Of a stretch of DNA of 64,000 nucleotides, positions 8,528 to 16,989 are shown piece after piece. The position numbers and the translations under genes are program-made. The stretch spans positions 79,690 to 143,689 of the forward strand of contig JAFGCW010000066.1 in assembly GCA_016932435.1 (NCBI GenBank), read 5' to 3'. The DNA comes from Dehalococcoidales bacterium. GTDB lineage: Bacteria; Chloroflexota; Dehalococcoidia; Dehalococcoidales; UBA2162. Numbering within the stretch: position 1 is the stretch's first letter; every line of letters starts with the position of its first letter. The notes under the pieces were generated by a model. The model saw nothing but the letters and a program-made list of their open reading frames with translations. It did no database searches and had not been told where the DNA came from.

Positions 8528-10446
8528 GTACGGTGGATACAGACGCTGTCAATTCCGCTTACCGTGAACTCCGGGATGGAGCTTCAGGACGCTGGAATGA
8601 ATTGTGGAACGGCGGTAATCCTGTCATCCTGGTCGGCGCAGCCACCTGCGGAAGAGCAGCCGGCGCACTGGAAGTGCAGGATATTCTGAAAGAGGAAGTC
8701 AGGAAACGCGGACTGAACTGTCCGGTAATAGAAGTCGGCTGTATGGGTCATTGTTACGCCGAACCACTGATAGTTATCAGTAAACCGGGCAATCCACCGG
8801 TCTGTTACGGTCAGGTCAATCCGGTGATAGCCGAAAAACTGGTCAGGGACTACCTGGTTGGAGACGATCCTTGCCTGGAATTCGTTCTCGGTGCGATGGA
8901 GCAGAACGACCTGATACCGAGTTTCGATGATTTTCCAAGGGCGCAATACGAACACAAGATAATCCTAGAAAATTGCGGCAGAATAGACCCGGAAGATATA
9001 GACCATTACCTGGCTGTTGGCGGTTATTCCGCCCTTGCTGAAGTATTAACGGGGGAACCGGAGAAAGTAATCGAGGAGATAAAGCAGACCGGTCTGAGAG
9101 GCAGGGGGGGTGCCGGTTTTTCTACCGGGCAGAAATGGGAGACCTGTCGGAACGCGAAGGGCAGGACGAAATATATAATCTGCAACGGCGACGAGGGCGA
9201 TCCGGGAGCATTCATGGACAGGGATATCCTGGAAAGCGACCCTCACTCGGTAATAGAGGGAATGATTATCGCAGGGTATGCAGTTGGGGCTCGAAACGGA
9301 TATATTTATGTTCGAGCTGAATACCCTCTTGCCGTTCACCGTGTTGAAGTAGCCATTAAACAGGCGAAGGCAAAAGGATTGCTGGGAAGAAATATCCTGC
9401 ATAGTGGATACAGTTTCGATATCAAGATGTTCCAGGGATCCGGGGCTTTTGTCTGCGGTGAAGAATCAGCTCTGATAACATCCATGGAAGGCCATGCAGG
9501 AATGCCGAGGCACCGGCCGCCATACCCTGCTACGAATGGTCTGAACGGAAAGCCTACTGTTATCAATAATGTAAAGACGCTTGCCTTTGTACGCCATATT
9601 ATCAGCAAAGGAGCAGAGTGGTTCAGCGGGATAGGTACAGAAAAAAGTAAAGGAACAGCCGTATTTGCCTTAGCCGGGGACATCGTCAACGCCGGACTGG
9701 TGGAAGTACCGATGGGTACACCCCTGAGAAAGGTTATCTATGATGTCGGAAGCGGTGTACCGGGTGGCAGGGAATTCAAGGCGGTACAGATAGGCGGACC
9801 TTCAGGGGGCTGTCTGCCGGAGTCTGTCCTCGATCTGCCGGTCGATTTCGATTCTCTGAGTGAAGCGGGTGCGATGATGGGTTCGGGAGGAATGGTTGTC
9901 CTCAGCGAAGATAAATGTATGGTGGAGATTGCCCGATATCTCCTGGAATTCACACAGAAAGAGTCTTGCGGAAAATGTACGTTCTGCCGACTGGGAACGA
10001 AACAGATGCTGGAAATACTGAACAGGATCACGAAGGGAAAGGGAGAACCGGAAGATATCGATACCCTTGCCGATTTGGCGCGGGATATACAGGCAGGTTC
10101 GCTGTGCAACCTGGGCAAGACGGCTCCGAATCCGGTGCTGACGACATTAAAGTATTTCCTTGACGAATACGAAGCTCATATTAACGAAAAACGCTGCCCG
10201 TCATTGATGTGCCTTGATCTGATAGCGTTTTATATACTTCGTGATAGGTGTGAACGTTCCTGTGACGCTTGCATCGGTACCTGCACCGTAGAGGCGATCT
10301 ACCCGGATAAACAGAGAATCAAGGTGATAGACCAGGAAAAATGCGTAAAGTGCGGTACCTGCCTGACAAGCTGTCCGCCTCAGTACAACGCGATTATAAA
10401 GGTGTCTCCGCCAGGTGAGGTGGACGTACTGGAACAGAAACGATGA
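8524..10446 (+). CDS. NuoF/HndC/HoxF-like NADH-binding FMN/Fe-S subunit
   Basis: A 640-residue flavoprotein that oxidises or reduces NAD(P). Domain order: an N-terminal thioredoxin-like [2Fe-2S] domain (TCGRAAGA and VGCMGHC, about 35-120); the NuoF core with NADH/FMN motifs GRGGAGFSTG and GDEGDPGAFMDR; a [4Fe-4S] site ESCGKCTFCRLG; and a C-terminal two-cluster ferredoxin. The first ferredoxin cluster has unusual spacing (CERSCDACIGTC) and the second is canonical CVKCGTCLTSC. This architecture matches HndC and electron-bifurcating hydrogenase or formate dehydrogenase beta subunits. It overlaps both neighbours by 4 nt. Confidence 0.93.
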   Translation: MSTVDTDAVNSAYRELRDGASGRWNELWNGGNPVILVGAATCGRAAGALEVQDILKEEVRKRGLNCPVIEVGCMGHCYAEPLIVISKPGNPPVCYGQVNPVIAEKLVRDYLVGDDPCLEFVLGAMEQNDLIPSFDDFPRAQYEHKIILENCGRIDPEDIDHYLAVGGYSALAEVLTGEPEKVIEEIKQTGLRGRGGAGFSTGQKWETCRNAKGRTKYIICNGDEGDPGAFMDRDILESDPHSVIEGMIIAGYAVGARNGYIYVRAEYPLAVHRVEVAIKQAKAKGLLGRNILHSGYSFDIKMFQGSGAFVCGEESALITSMEGHAGMPRHRPPYPATNGLNGKPTVINNVKTLAFVRHIISKGAEWFSGIGTEKSKGTAVFALAGDIVNAGLVEVPMGTPLRKVIYDVGSGVPGGREFKAVQIGGPSGGCLPESVLDLPVDFDSLSEAGAMMGSGGMVVLSEDKCMVEIARYLLEFTQKESCGKCTFCRLGTKQMLEILNRITKGKGEPEDIDTLADLARDIQAGSLCNLGKTAPNPVLTTLKYFLDEYEAHINEKRCPSLMCLDLIAFYILRDRCERSCDACIGTCTVEAIYPDKQRIKVIDQEKCVKCGTCLTSCPPQYNAIIKVSPPGEVDVLEQKR

Positions 10447-11102
10447 AACAAGTATCCCTGACAATAAACGGAAAGGAAATAACCGCCGAAGAAGGCGCGA
10501 ACCTGTTATGGACGGCACTCGATAACGATATTTATATCCCGAACCTGTGCGCTATCCGCGAAAAAGAGGAGCCGTCTGCTTCCTGCCGGCTCTGTTTCGT
10601 CGAGATTGAAGGATATCGAAGACCGGTCACGGCCTGTACCGAAACAGTCAGAGAAGGAATGGTAGTTAATACCAGAGGAGAAGAGTCGCTACGGCTTGCT
10701 TCCACCGGTTTCGAGCTATTGATGGCTTCCCATCCGGTCGACTGCGCTCATTGCCTGGCGAACGGCAACTGCGAGCTTCAGAAAATTGCCGCCCACCTGA
10801 AGATAAGGATAAACACGGAACGATTCACGAAAATTTTACCTGACCTACCGGTAGATGAAAGTCACCCAAAGTATATTCATGATCCCAACAAATGTGTTCT
10901 CTGCGGCAGGTGCGTCTGGATGTGCCGGAAGAACGGCAGCGGAGCATTTGGTTTTGCCCATCGCGGATTCGATAGAGTGGTAGCACCTTTCAGAAACATG
11001 CCTATGAATGAGATAGATTGTACGAATTGCGGAGAATGTATCAACATCTGTCCAACTGGGGCACTGGTGTTGAAAAACGCAGATAGAGGGCAGTTTGGTT
11101 AG
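10443..11102 (+). CDS. HoxU/NuoG-N-terminal-like Fe-S subunit (no catalytic domain)
   Basis: A 219-residue iron-sulfur protein: N-terminal plant-type [2Fe-2S] domain (LCAIREKEEPSASCRLC then a distal Cys), a His-Cys [4Fe-4S] motif (HPVDCAHCLANGNC), and two [4Fe-4S] clusters (CVLCGRCVWMC and CTNCGECINIC). This equals the N-terminal third of HydA/HndD or NuoG, but the H-cluster or molybdopterin domain is absent, as in HoxU. The electron partner must therefore be encoded elsewhere: a NiFe hydrogenase, formate dehydrogenase, HdrA-type or benzoyl-CoA-reductase-type enzyme are all possible. Its stop codon overlaps the stop of the convergent methyltransferase by 4 nt. Confidence 0.88.
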   Translation: MKQVSLTINGKEITAEEGANLLWTALDNDIYIPNLCAIREKEEPSASCRLCFVEIEGYRRPVTACTETVREGMVVNTRGEESLRLASTGFELLMASHPVDCAHCLANGNCELQKIAAHLKIRINTERFTKILPDLPVDESHPKYIHDPNKCVLCGRCVWMCRKNGSGAFGFAHRGFDRVVAPFRNMPMNEIDCTNCGECINICPTGALVLKNADRGQFG

Positions 11103-11914
11103 GCTACAGGTTTCTGCGCTACGATAACCATCCACTGGGGCAGGGCTGCGTGTGGGTTAACATGCCAGTCCAGCAAACGTTCATCGCCGCCTTTGTTGTA
11201 TAATCTTCCTTCCCAGTAACTTGGTTCCTCAGCAGGATCTTCTGAAATACGACGGATTATTAATCCGCTGTCTGCCAGGGCATTGATAAAATCACTCATC
11301 ATCCAGTAGAAGTTATGAGTGGTTACATCAATTCCATCCACTCCTTCGTGGGTATACGGGCCTGTTTCAAAATAAGGCTGAGCTATTTCAAATTCCGGCT
11401 GGTCTTTAAACGGTCTGGTGAACGGGTGGATTTCATGGAAAATTAAGTATCCTCCCGGTTTCAGCACCCTGCATACTTCCGTATATACTTTTTTAAGGTC
11501 CGATATCCAGACATATGTTCCCGGTGTGGATATGACCAGATCATAACCTTCATTTTCTACAGGAGATAAGTCTGCTGCATCGCACTGGAGAAACCGGATA
11601 TCAAGGTTCAGTATTCCGGCGCGTTCCCTGGCTATGTTCAGCCGGAGTTCCGAAATATCGGTAGAAGTAACCTTCATACCCATTCCGGCGAGGGCGAAGA
11701 CGGCGAAATTATCACCGCTGGCGATGACGCAGGCTTTCTTACCTTTGGAATTACCGATGAATTCATCAAAAACTTCCTGCATTCTTCGATCCAGAGCAAA
11801 AGAAGATTGCTCTTTACATGTGTTCCAGATTTCTTCATCAAGCTTCTGCCAATCCTGAGATTTTACATCCCACCATTTTCTATTCGTATCGTGTATTTCG
11901 TTAATATAGTTCAT
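11099..11914 (-). CDS. Class I SAM-dependent methyltransferase
   Basis: A methyltransferase of about 271 residues with the Rossmann motif region near VIASGDNFAVFALAGMG and the motif IV/post-I block FLQCDAADLSPVENEGYD. The preferred start is the ATG at 11914 (MNYINEIHD); the frame continues to 11968, but a TACAAT box at 11928-11923 would put transcription initiation at or next to this ATG, giving a leaderless message. The acceptor is unknown. It is divergent from the MarR regulator gene and shares its operator-rich intergenic region. Confidence 0.82.
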   Translation of the reverse strand: MNYINEIHDTNRKWWDVKSQDWQKLDEEIWNTCKEQSSFALDRRMQEVFDEFIGNSKGKKACVIASGDNFAVFALAGMGMKVTSTDISELRLNIARERAGILNLDIRFLQCDAADLSPVENEGYDLVISTPGTYVWISDLKKVYTEVCRVLKPGGYLIFHEIHPFTRPFKDQPEFEIAQPYFETGPYTHEGVDGIDVTTHNFYWMMSDFINALADSGLIIRRISEDPAEEPSYWEGRLYNKGGDERLLDWHVNPHAALPQWMVIVAQKPVA

Positions 11915-11940
11915 AAAAAAATATTGTAACATACTGAATA

Positions 11941-12006
11941 AATTTTCACTACATGAATGAATTTTCATTTGTGTGAAAATTGTTCAGGGGTGTTTCTAAT
12001 TTTCAC
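11941..12006. promoter_or_regulatory. Cluster of AATTTTCA(C) boxes in both orientations
   Basis: The box AATTTTCAC occurs at 11941-11949 and about 11998-12006, a variant AATTTTCAT near 11961, and the inverse GTGAAAATT at about 11973-11981. The arrangement lies upstream of the methyltransferase start and looks like tandem or paired protein-binding half-sites. Confidence 0.4.
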
Positions 12007-12011
12007 AATCT

Positions 12012-12033
12012 ATGATATACTATAGTATATCAT
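12012..12033. promoter_or_regulatory. 22-bp perfect palindrome, probable MarR operator
   Basis: ATGATATACTA followed by its exact reverse complement TAGTATATCAT. It is centred about 30 bp before the MarR start codon and contains TATACT-like -10 sequence. MarR proteins commonly bind 16-22-bp palindromes over their own promoter, so negative autoregulation and control of the divergent methyltransferase are likely. Confidence 0.65.
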
Positions 12034-12051
12034 TTTTGAGGAGGGGGTTCT

Positions 12052-12546
12052 TTGATAAACATTGAAATTGGTACTCCGGTTTTTGATGCATACCATCTTT
12101 TCATGCAGACAGCAGACGCTGTCCAGAAGTATGCTGATTCCACCTTTTACAGGAGAGCAGGTCTTTCGGTAAGTAAGTTCGGCGTGCTGCAGATCCTGGC
12201 TATTAAGGAAGGTTCGATGACACCTTCCGAGATTGCGCGGTGGATATTAAGAGAAAGGCACAACGTAACAACTCTGGTCAGCAGAATGAAGAAAGAAGGA
12301 TTTGTCCGGGTAGAACCCAGTGCCACAGACAGGCGATCCATAAATATCATTCTTACGGAAAAAGGCTATGAAAAACTTGAACAGGCAGCGCCAGTAGCCA
12401 GGGACATAGCGAACCAGGTAATGGCATCGATGAGTGAGCGGAGTCTGAACAGTATGACCAAAACCTTGAATATGGTCAGGAAAAATGCCCACAACGGACT
12501 GGACGAACTTTCCAACAAGAACAAGAAACGTAAAAAATCCACCTAG
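12052..12546 (+). CDS. MarR-family transcriptional regulator
   Basis: A 164-residue winged-helix regulator. The recognition region is SEIARWILRERHNVTTLVSRM and the wing is RVEPSATDRRSINIILT, both typical MarR features. The TTG start at 12052 is preceded by the very strong ribosome site GAGGAGGGGG. The gene lies just downstream of a 22-bp palindrome that it probably binds, and is divergent from the methyltransferase. The ligand is unknown. Confidence 0.9.
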   Translation: MINIEIGTPVFDAYHLFMQTADAVQKYADSTFYRRAGLSVSKFGVLQILAIKEGSMTPSEIARWILRERHNVTTLVSRMKKEGFVRVEPSATDRRSINIILTEKGYEKLEQAAPVARDIANQVMASMSERSLNSMTKTLNMVRKNAHNGLDELSNKNKKRKKST

Positions 12547-12733
12547 CCGGATTAGCTTGTATCCATCTTATCAAAAATTATAGGAAACTAAGGACTGATG
12601 GCAGGTAGCTATAAACTTGCAGGTATATTAGTACCTTTATCGCACGTCATGCTTAGTTACGCGGGTTTTGTGGTGGATATGTGTGTGTGCTAAAATGACT
12701 TGTTCTATTAAACAAACGGAGTAGTATACGTTA

Positions 12734-12850
12734 ATGGCTAAGAAAGAGCTTTCGGATATCCAGGAATTCATCGATAACGTAAATAAGAAAGACAAACCGA
12801 ACGGGAAGAGAGTCAAGTTCGGTTTCGCCAAACGAAAACGCAAGAACTAG
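12734..12850 (+). CDS. Small basic protein, 38 residues, unknown
   Basis: ATG at 12734 to TAG at 12850 encodes a 38-residue protein beginning MAKKELSDIQEF and ending in a strongly basic tail FGFAKRKRKN; roughly one third of residues are Lys or Arg. GGAG lies about 12 nt upstream of the ATG. Codon use looks like that of neighbouring genes, and the acidic-then-basic layout resembles small ribosome- or RNA-associated proteins. No family is recognised. The rest of the 12547-12881 gap shows nothing else. Confidence 0.5.
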   Translation: MAKKELSDIQEFIDNVNKKDKPNGKRVKFGFAKRKRKN

Positions 12851-12881
12851 TATACGACATCAAACTTCTTGAGTTCTCAGT

Positions 12882-13880
12882 TTATTCGAAGGGGTTTTCC
12901 GTGTTTGAAAAATCCGGGAGATAGTACTCTTTGGATTCCATTTCCTGTATCCAGCCGTTTTCCAGACCAAGTTCATCTGCCAGGCTGACTACTTCCTTGT
13001 ATTCGTCCATAGAGATCGATCTACTTAGCTGCGGTACATTACGGGCATTAACCGTAGGATAGTACTGCGACATTATACTCACTGTAACTGAGGGAGAAAT
13101 CTCTTCCGCCAGCCATCTAAGAGAATTATCACTGCCTGCCAATCCGTTGGGTAGAATAAGGTGACGCACTATTATCCCTTTCACAGCAATCCCGTTTTCA
13201 TCCGTAATGATGTTTCCTACCTGCCGGTACATTTCCTTGATAGCAACCCGGGAGTGTTTAACATAATCAGGTGCTATCGATAATTTACTGCTATTATCAT
13301 CCGATGCGTATTTAAGGTCAGGAAGATAAATACTGATAATCCCGTCGAGTAATTTAATCGTCTCCAGTGAATCATAGCTGCCGGTATTATAGACAAGCGG
13401 GAGGCGGAGACCCATCGGTATCGCTTCTTCCATTACTGCCCGGACTATCTGGGGGACATAATGAGTAGGGGAGACGAGGTTGATGTTATGGCATTTCACT
13501 GCATCCTGGAGATAGACCATTTTTTCAGCCAGGGATTGAATCGACAGTTCGTTGTTTCTCTGTGTCTCAGGATCCTGGCTTATCTGGAAATTCTGGCAGA
13601 AAACGCACCGGAGATTACAGTTACCGAAGAAAATGGTACCGGAGCCCCTGGTGCCGGATAATACCGGTTCCTCTCCATGGTGGGCGACTACCGAAGAGAC
13701 AGCGGGGAGATAGGCGGAATTACAGAATCCTCGTTCACCATCCAGGCGGTTAACTCCACAATTTCGCGGACAGATATCGCACGAAGTGAGCCTGGATTCT
13801 AGCTGTTCAACCCGCTTATTTAGATCACCGGAATTATACAGAGACAGATAGCCCGGTTCAACAATGCTTTCCTTGTTCAA
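12882..13880 (-). CDS. Radical SAM protein, PflX family (COG1313)
   Basis: A 332-residue PflA/PflX-like radical SAM protein. It has an N-terminal cysteine region CDICPRNCGVNR followed by GFC, then the cluster motif GNCNLRCVFC (C-x3-C-x2-C) and strands typical of activating enzymes. The TTG start at 13880 has a GAGGT ribosome site. PflX proteins are glycyl-radical-activase homologues without an assigned partner; no glycyl-radical enzyme is encoded nearby. Confidence 0.85.
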   Translation of the reverse strand: MNKESIVEPGYLSLYNSGDLNKRVEQLESRLTSCDICPRNCGVNRLDGERGFCNSAYLPAVSSVVAHHGEEPVLSGTRGSGTIFFGNCNLRCVFCQNFQISQDPETQRNNELSIQSLAEKMVYLQDAVKCHNINLVSPTHYVPQIVRAVMEEAIPMGLRLPLVYNTGSYDSLETIKLLDGIISIYLPDLKYASDDNSSKLSIAPDYVKHSRVAIKEMYRQVGNIITDENGIAVKGIIVRHLILPNGLAGSDNSLRWLAEEISPSVTVSIMSQYYPTVNARNVPQLSRSISMDEYKEVVSLADELGLENGWIQEMESKEYYLPDFSNTENPFE

Positions 13881-13962
13881 GATTACCTCATTTACCTTAA
13901 TTACTCAATTTTAATTGTAGGTACTATTGATCTTACACTGATTTCTTGGGTCGTTGAAGTAG

Positions 13963-13990
13963 ATTCCCGTCCGCCGCGGCGGACGGGAAT
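13963..13990. repeat. 28-bp perfect GC-rich palindrome, REP/terminator-like
   Basis: ATTCCCGTCCGCCG joined directly to its reverse complement. It lies 14 nt past the stop of the GNAT gene. It has no T-run and no loop, so it looks more like a dispersed palindromic element than a simple terminator, though it could stop transcription or protect the 3' end of the mRNA. Confidence 0.6.
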
Positions 13991-14003
13991 GGCGAGGAGA
14001 TTG

Positions 14004-14504
14004 CTATGATTTATCAGTATATATTTTCTGCATTAAAACGACATCGAGTAATTTACCGGACTTGTAACCGACTTCTTTCATAACACCGATGTGCTCAAAG
14101 CCGAATTTCTCGTGAAGATAAATACTCCCATCGTTACCGGCAGTGATCCTTGAAATAATCGTGTGAAGCCCGGTTTCTTCACCTGCCTTTATTATTCTTT
14201 CGATCAACTGTCTGCCGGTTCCCTGTCCCCGATATCCATCTTTCACATATACTGAAATCTCCGCTGTTTCGGAATAAGCGAACCTGTCAGACCATTTACT
14301 AAGTGACGCCCAGCCGATGACCGTATCTTCATTTTCAGCAACGATAATCGGATTTCTGGAATCGTGGCTATCGAACCATTCTTTCTGACTTTCGACTGTT
14401 TTAGTTTCGGTATCGAAAGTAGCATCCGTGGTAAGTATCGCTTCGTTGTATATGTCGGTGATTGCGGTAAGATCGTCATACATCGCCGGTCTGATGATAA
14501 GCAT
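14004..14504 (-). CDS. GNAT N-acetyltransferase, phosphinothricin-acetyltransferase-like
   Basis: A 166-residue acetyltransferase of the Pat/YncA type. The N-terminal MLIIRPAMYDDLTAITDIYNE, the acetyl-CoA pyrophosphate loop GYRGQGTGRQL and the C-terminal LHEKFGFEHIGVMKEVGYK are characteristic. It would acetylate a small amine. AGGA precedes the ATG. It is followed by a GC-rich palindrome and preceded by the DUF6125-like gene after 14 nt. Confidence 0.88.
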   Translation of the reverse strand: MLIIRPAMYDDLTAITDIYNEAILTTDATFDTETKTVESQKEWFDSHDSRNPIIVAENEDTVIGWASLSKWSDRFAYSETAEISVYVKDGYRGQGTGRQLIERIIKAGEETGLHTIISRITAGNDGSIYLHEKFGFEHIGVMKEVGYKSGKLLDVVLMQKIYTDKS

Positions 14505-14518
14505 CTGTCAGCATCCTG

Positions 14519-15028
14519 TTATGAAGGTATTTCGAAGACCCACTCGCACCAGTATTCCGGTGAATCGGGATCAGGAGCGCAGGCATTGCACCTGGTGGTA
14601 ATCCGGGAATCTACCAGTTCAGCATAAGCCTGGTATAACATGGTACATCCCGGAACTCCGTCATAAACACCTTTACCAGCTCTTATTCTTGCTATCTGTA
14701 TCGGGCACTCTAAACAACGGAATACGGCTTTTGTATCGGTCAATTCAACTACTTCGGGCTTATGAACGTATATCAGGGGATCGGCAAACAAAAGCTCCAT
14801 TAACAACTGTAATGGTGCTTTTCCTTCAGTATCCAGATTCTTCAGCAGTCTTTTACCGATAATCGGACTGGCTTTTTCCCAGACCACCTGATTCATCTCG
14901 AATGCGACATCGAAACCGTACTTCTCTTCAACTGCCAGGAACCAGAGTCCGTCTATCGTATAGTATGTCCTGGCGGCTACTTCTCTCAGGACATCACCGG
15001 AAATGGCAGAATTATCGAAATCAGGCAT
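14519..15028 (-). CDS. DUF6125/ATC-hydrolase-like protein
   Basis: A 169-residue protein with cysteines in FRCLECPIQ, GVPGCTM and RCNACAPDPDSPEYWCEW, a pattern I associate with DUF6125 proteins of anaerobes that resemble the L-2-amino-thiazoline-4-carboxylate hydrolase family. A role in cysteine or metal chemistry is possible but not demonstrated. It has an AAGGAG ribosome site and lies 14 nt downstream of gltX on the same strand, so the two probably share a transcript. Confidence 0.5.
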   Translation of the reverse strand: MPDFDNSAISGDVLREVAARTYYTIDGLWFLAVEEKYGFDVAFEMNQVVWEKASPIIGKRLLKNLDTEGKAPLQLLMELLFADPLIYVHKPEVVELTDTKAVFRCLECPIQIARIRAGKGVYDGVPGCTMLYQAYAELVDSRITTRCNACAPDPDSPEYWCEWVFEIPS

Positions 15029-15042
15029 CGGGGAAACTCCTT

Positions 15043-16509
15043 CTAACTCTTAAGCTTTTTTAAGGCGTTTTCCATCCGGTCAAGGCATACCGCTTTACCA
15101 AGGACCGCCATTGTCTGGAATAGTGGCGGAGCCGCCATACGTCCGGTAGTGGCAACCCTGAGAGTACCGAAAAGCTGTCCTGCCTTCAGGCCCAGTTCTT
15201 CTGCCAGAGGTCTCAGCAGGTTTTCCATCGACTCTATATCGAACGGTTCCAACGCACGCAGTCGATCCAGAGATACCTCCAGGACTTTGACAGCATCTTC
15301 TTTTGTCATCTTTTTCCCGATAAGCGAATCAGGTTCATAGCCGGATTCTTCAATGTAGAAAAATCTAACCAGTTCAGGCACCTCAGCCAGTGTCTTGGCG
15401 CGTTCCTGGACGAGTTCAAGCATCCGTTTCAAATAGTCTTTATCCAGGGGACGGTTTACCGCTTCCGGTAATCCTTTCTCAAGATACGGTATAGAACGAT
15501 CCATAAACTCATCAAGGCTGAGATTCCGTATGTACAGGCCGTTCATCCATTCCAGTTTTTCCCAGTTGAATAACGCTCCTGTTTTGCTGATTCTTTCCAG
15601 TGAAAAATTGTCGATTAATTCCTGCCGGGTCATAATCTCAGTCTTATCATCCAGCGACCAGCCGATCAGTGCCAGGAAGTTAAACAGAGCTTCCGGCAGG
15701 TACCCTTTTTCACGGTATTGAAGGACTGCTACGTCGCCATGTCTCTTACTCAATTTAGCGCGATTCGGTCCGAGGAGCATCGGATGGTGAACGTAAAGCG
15801 GCGGTGTATAACCGAGGGCTTTATATATCGCCAGGTGCATCGGAACGCTGGATATCCATTCATCTCCCCGAATAATATGCGTGATTTTCATTGCCGTGTC
15901 ATCGACCACATTTGCCAGGTGGTAGGTGGGATAGCCGTCCGATTTCAGCATGACGAAATCGTTAATTGTGCTGTAATCGAACGTGACATCGCCGTATATC
16001 AGGTCGTTGAACGTTATATGACCTTCGAGCGGCACTTTCATACGGATAACAGGCTTGATTCCCTGCGCTTCATATTCGGCGCGTTGTTCCGGGGTGAGTT
16101 CGCGGCAGTGCCGGTCATAACCGGGTGGCTGCTTACGTGCCATTTGCTCTTTACGCATTTCTTCCAGTCGTTCCGATGAACAATAGCAATAATAGGCGTC
16201 TCCCTGGGATATAAGCCTTTCCGCTGCTTCCCGGTAGAGTTCAAGCCGTTCCGATTGTATATATGGTCCATAGGGTCCTCCGACATCCGGACCCTCATCC
16301 CAGTCCAGTCCCATCCATTTAAGACTTTCGTAAATTACGTCTATGGCTCCTTCAACCTTGCGAGTCAGATCGGTATCTTCGATGCGGAGTATGAAAGAAC
16401 CGCCGGTGTGCCTGGCCAGAAGCCAGTCATACATCGCCGTCTTGACATTACCTATATGCATGTAGCCGGTCGGACTTGGAGCTATACGTACTCTTACGGG
16501 TTCGGTCAT
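15043..16509 (-). CDS. gltX: Glutamyl-tRNA synthetase
   Basis: A 488-residue class I aminoacyl-tRNA synthetase that charges tRNA-Glu (and possibly tRNA-Gln where Gln is made by GatCAB). The HIGH-type motif is APSPTGYMHIGN near the N-terminus and the KMSKS-type motif is AKLSKRHGD near residue 250. Length is normal for the bacterial enzyme. A GAGGAC ribosome site precedes the ATG, and a TATAAT box lies a little further upstream. Confidence 0.96.
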   Translation of the reverse strand: MTEPVRVRIAPSPTGYMHIGNVKTAMYDWLLARHTGGSFILRIEDTDLTRKVEGAIDVIYESLKWMGLDWDEGPDVGGPYGPYIQSERLELYREAAERLISQGDAYYCYCSSERLEEMRKEQMARKQPPGYDRHCRELTPEQRAEYEAQGIKPVIRMKVPLEGHITFNDLIYGDVTFDYSTINDFVMLKSDGYPTYHLANVVDDTAMKITHIIRGDEWISSVPMHLAIYKALGYTPPLYVHHPMLLGPNRAKLSKRHGDVAVLQYREKGYLPEALFNFLALIGWSLDDKTEIMTRQELIDNFSLERISKTGALFNWEKLEWMNGLYIRNLSLDEFMDRSIPYLEKGLPEAVNRPLDKDYLKRMLELVQERAKTLAEVPELVRFFYIEESGYEPDSLIGKKMTKEDAVKVLEVSLDRLRALEPFDIESMENLLRPLAEELGLKAGQLFGTLRVATTGRMAAPPLFQTMAVLGKAVCLDRMENALKKLKS

Positions 16510-16989
16510 TTTCAGTCCTCTACGATTATTACATTACGATTATAACAGGAAAATGCAATAGTCTCATAATAACCGGTTACCTGTGCGAATACACGTTTTA
16601 ATAAACACAACAGTTGACCTGTATTGCCAAATAGACCTATTATTAAGTAGCTGGATGTTATTATTCAGGTAGGGGAATGAGGAGGTGGATGCACATGCTT
16701 TGAGTCTTCTTCTTACTTGGTAGAATATTCTATTCTCTGTGGATTTTCATAAGTAATTTCATCAAAAAACAAAAATCAGCCGGTAAGTCCTGGAGTACCT
16801 GACCTGTCATGGGTACCCGCCGTGAAGCGGATTAATTAAAGTAGTTGATGTGAGTGTTGTTCTGGAAATTACTTGAAAGTGTTCCCATGGAACACTCACT
16901 TTATTGTACTACCTCTATATTAAAGCCATATGGTAAAGTAATAACGATTTCCTGGATACCGGCTTTCGCCGGTATGGTTATTTGTGTGT
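16510..16989. other. 480-bp intergenic gap with an orphan promoter and ribosome site
   Basis: No credible gene is seen. On the plus strand a promoter-like pair TTGACC (16614) and TATTAT (16638) with 18-bp spacing is followed at 16681 by a strong GGAGGT and, 8 nt later, a two-codon frame ATG-CTT-TGA. This could be a decayed gene start, a small RNA or chance. The right end holds the hairpin at 16956-16975. Confidence 0.3.
16956..16975. repeat. REP-like hairpin downstream of the NTF2-like gene
   Basis: ATACCGGC-TTTC-GCCGGTAT is an 8-bp stem with a 4-nt loop preceded by CTGG. It resembles the widespread GGATTCCCGC-TTTC-GCGGGAATG class of dispersed hairpins and lies 14 nt beyond the stop of the minus-strand gene, where it may end its transcript. 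Confidence 0.55.
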
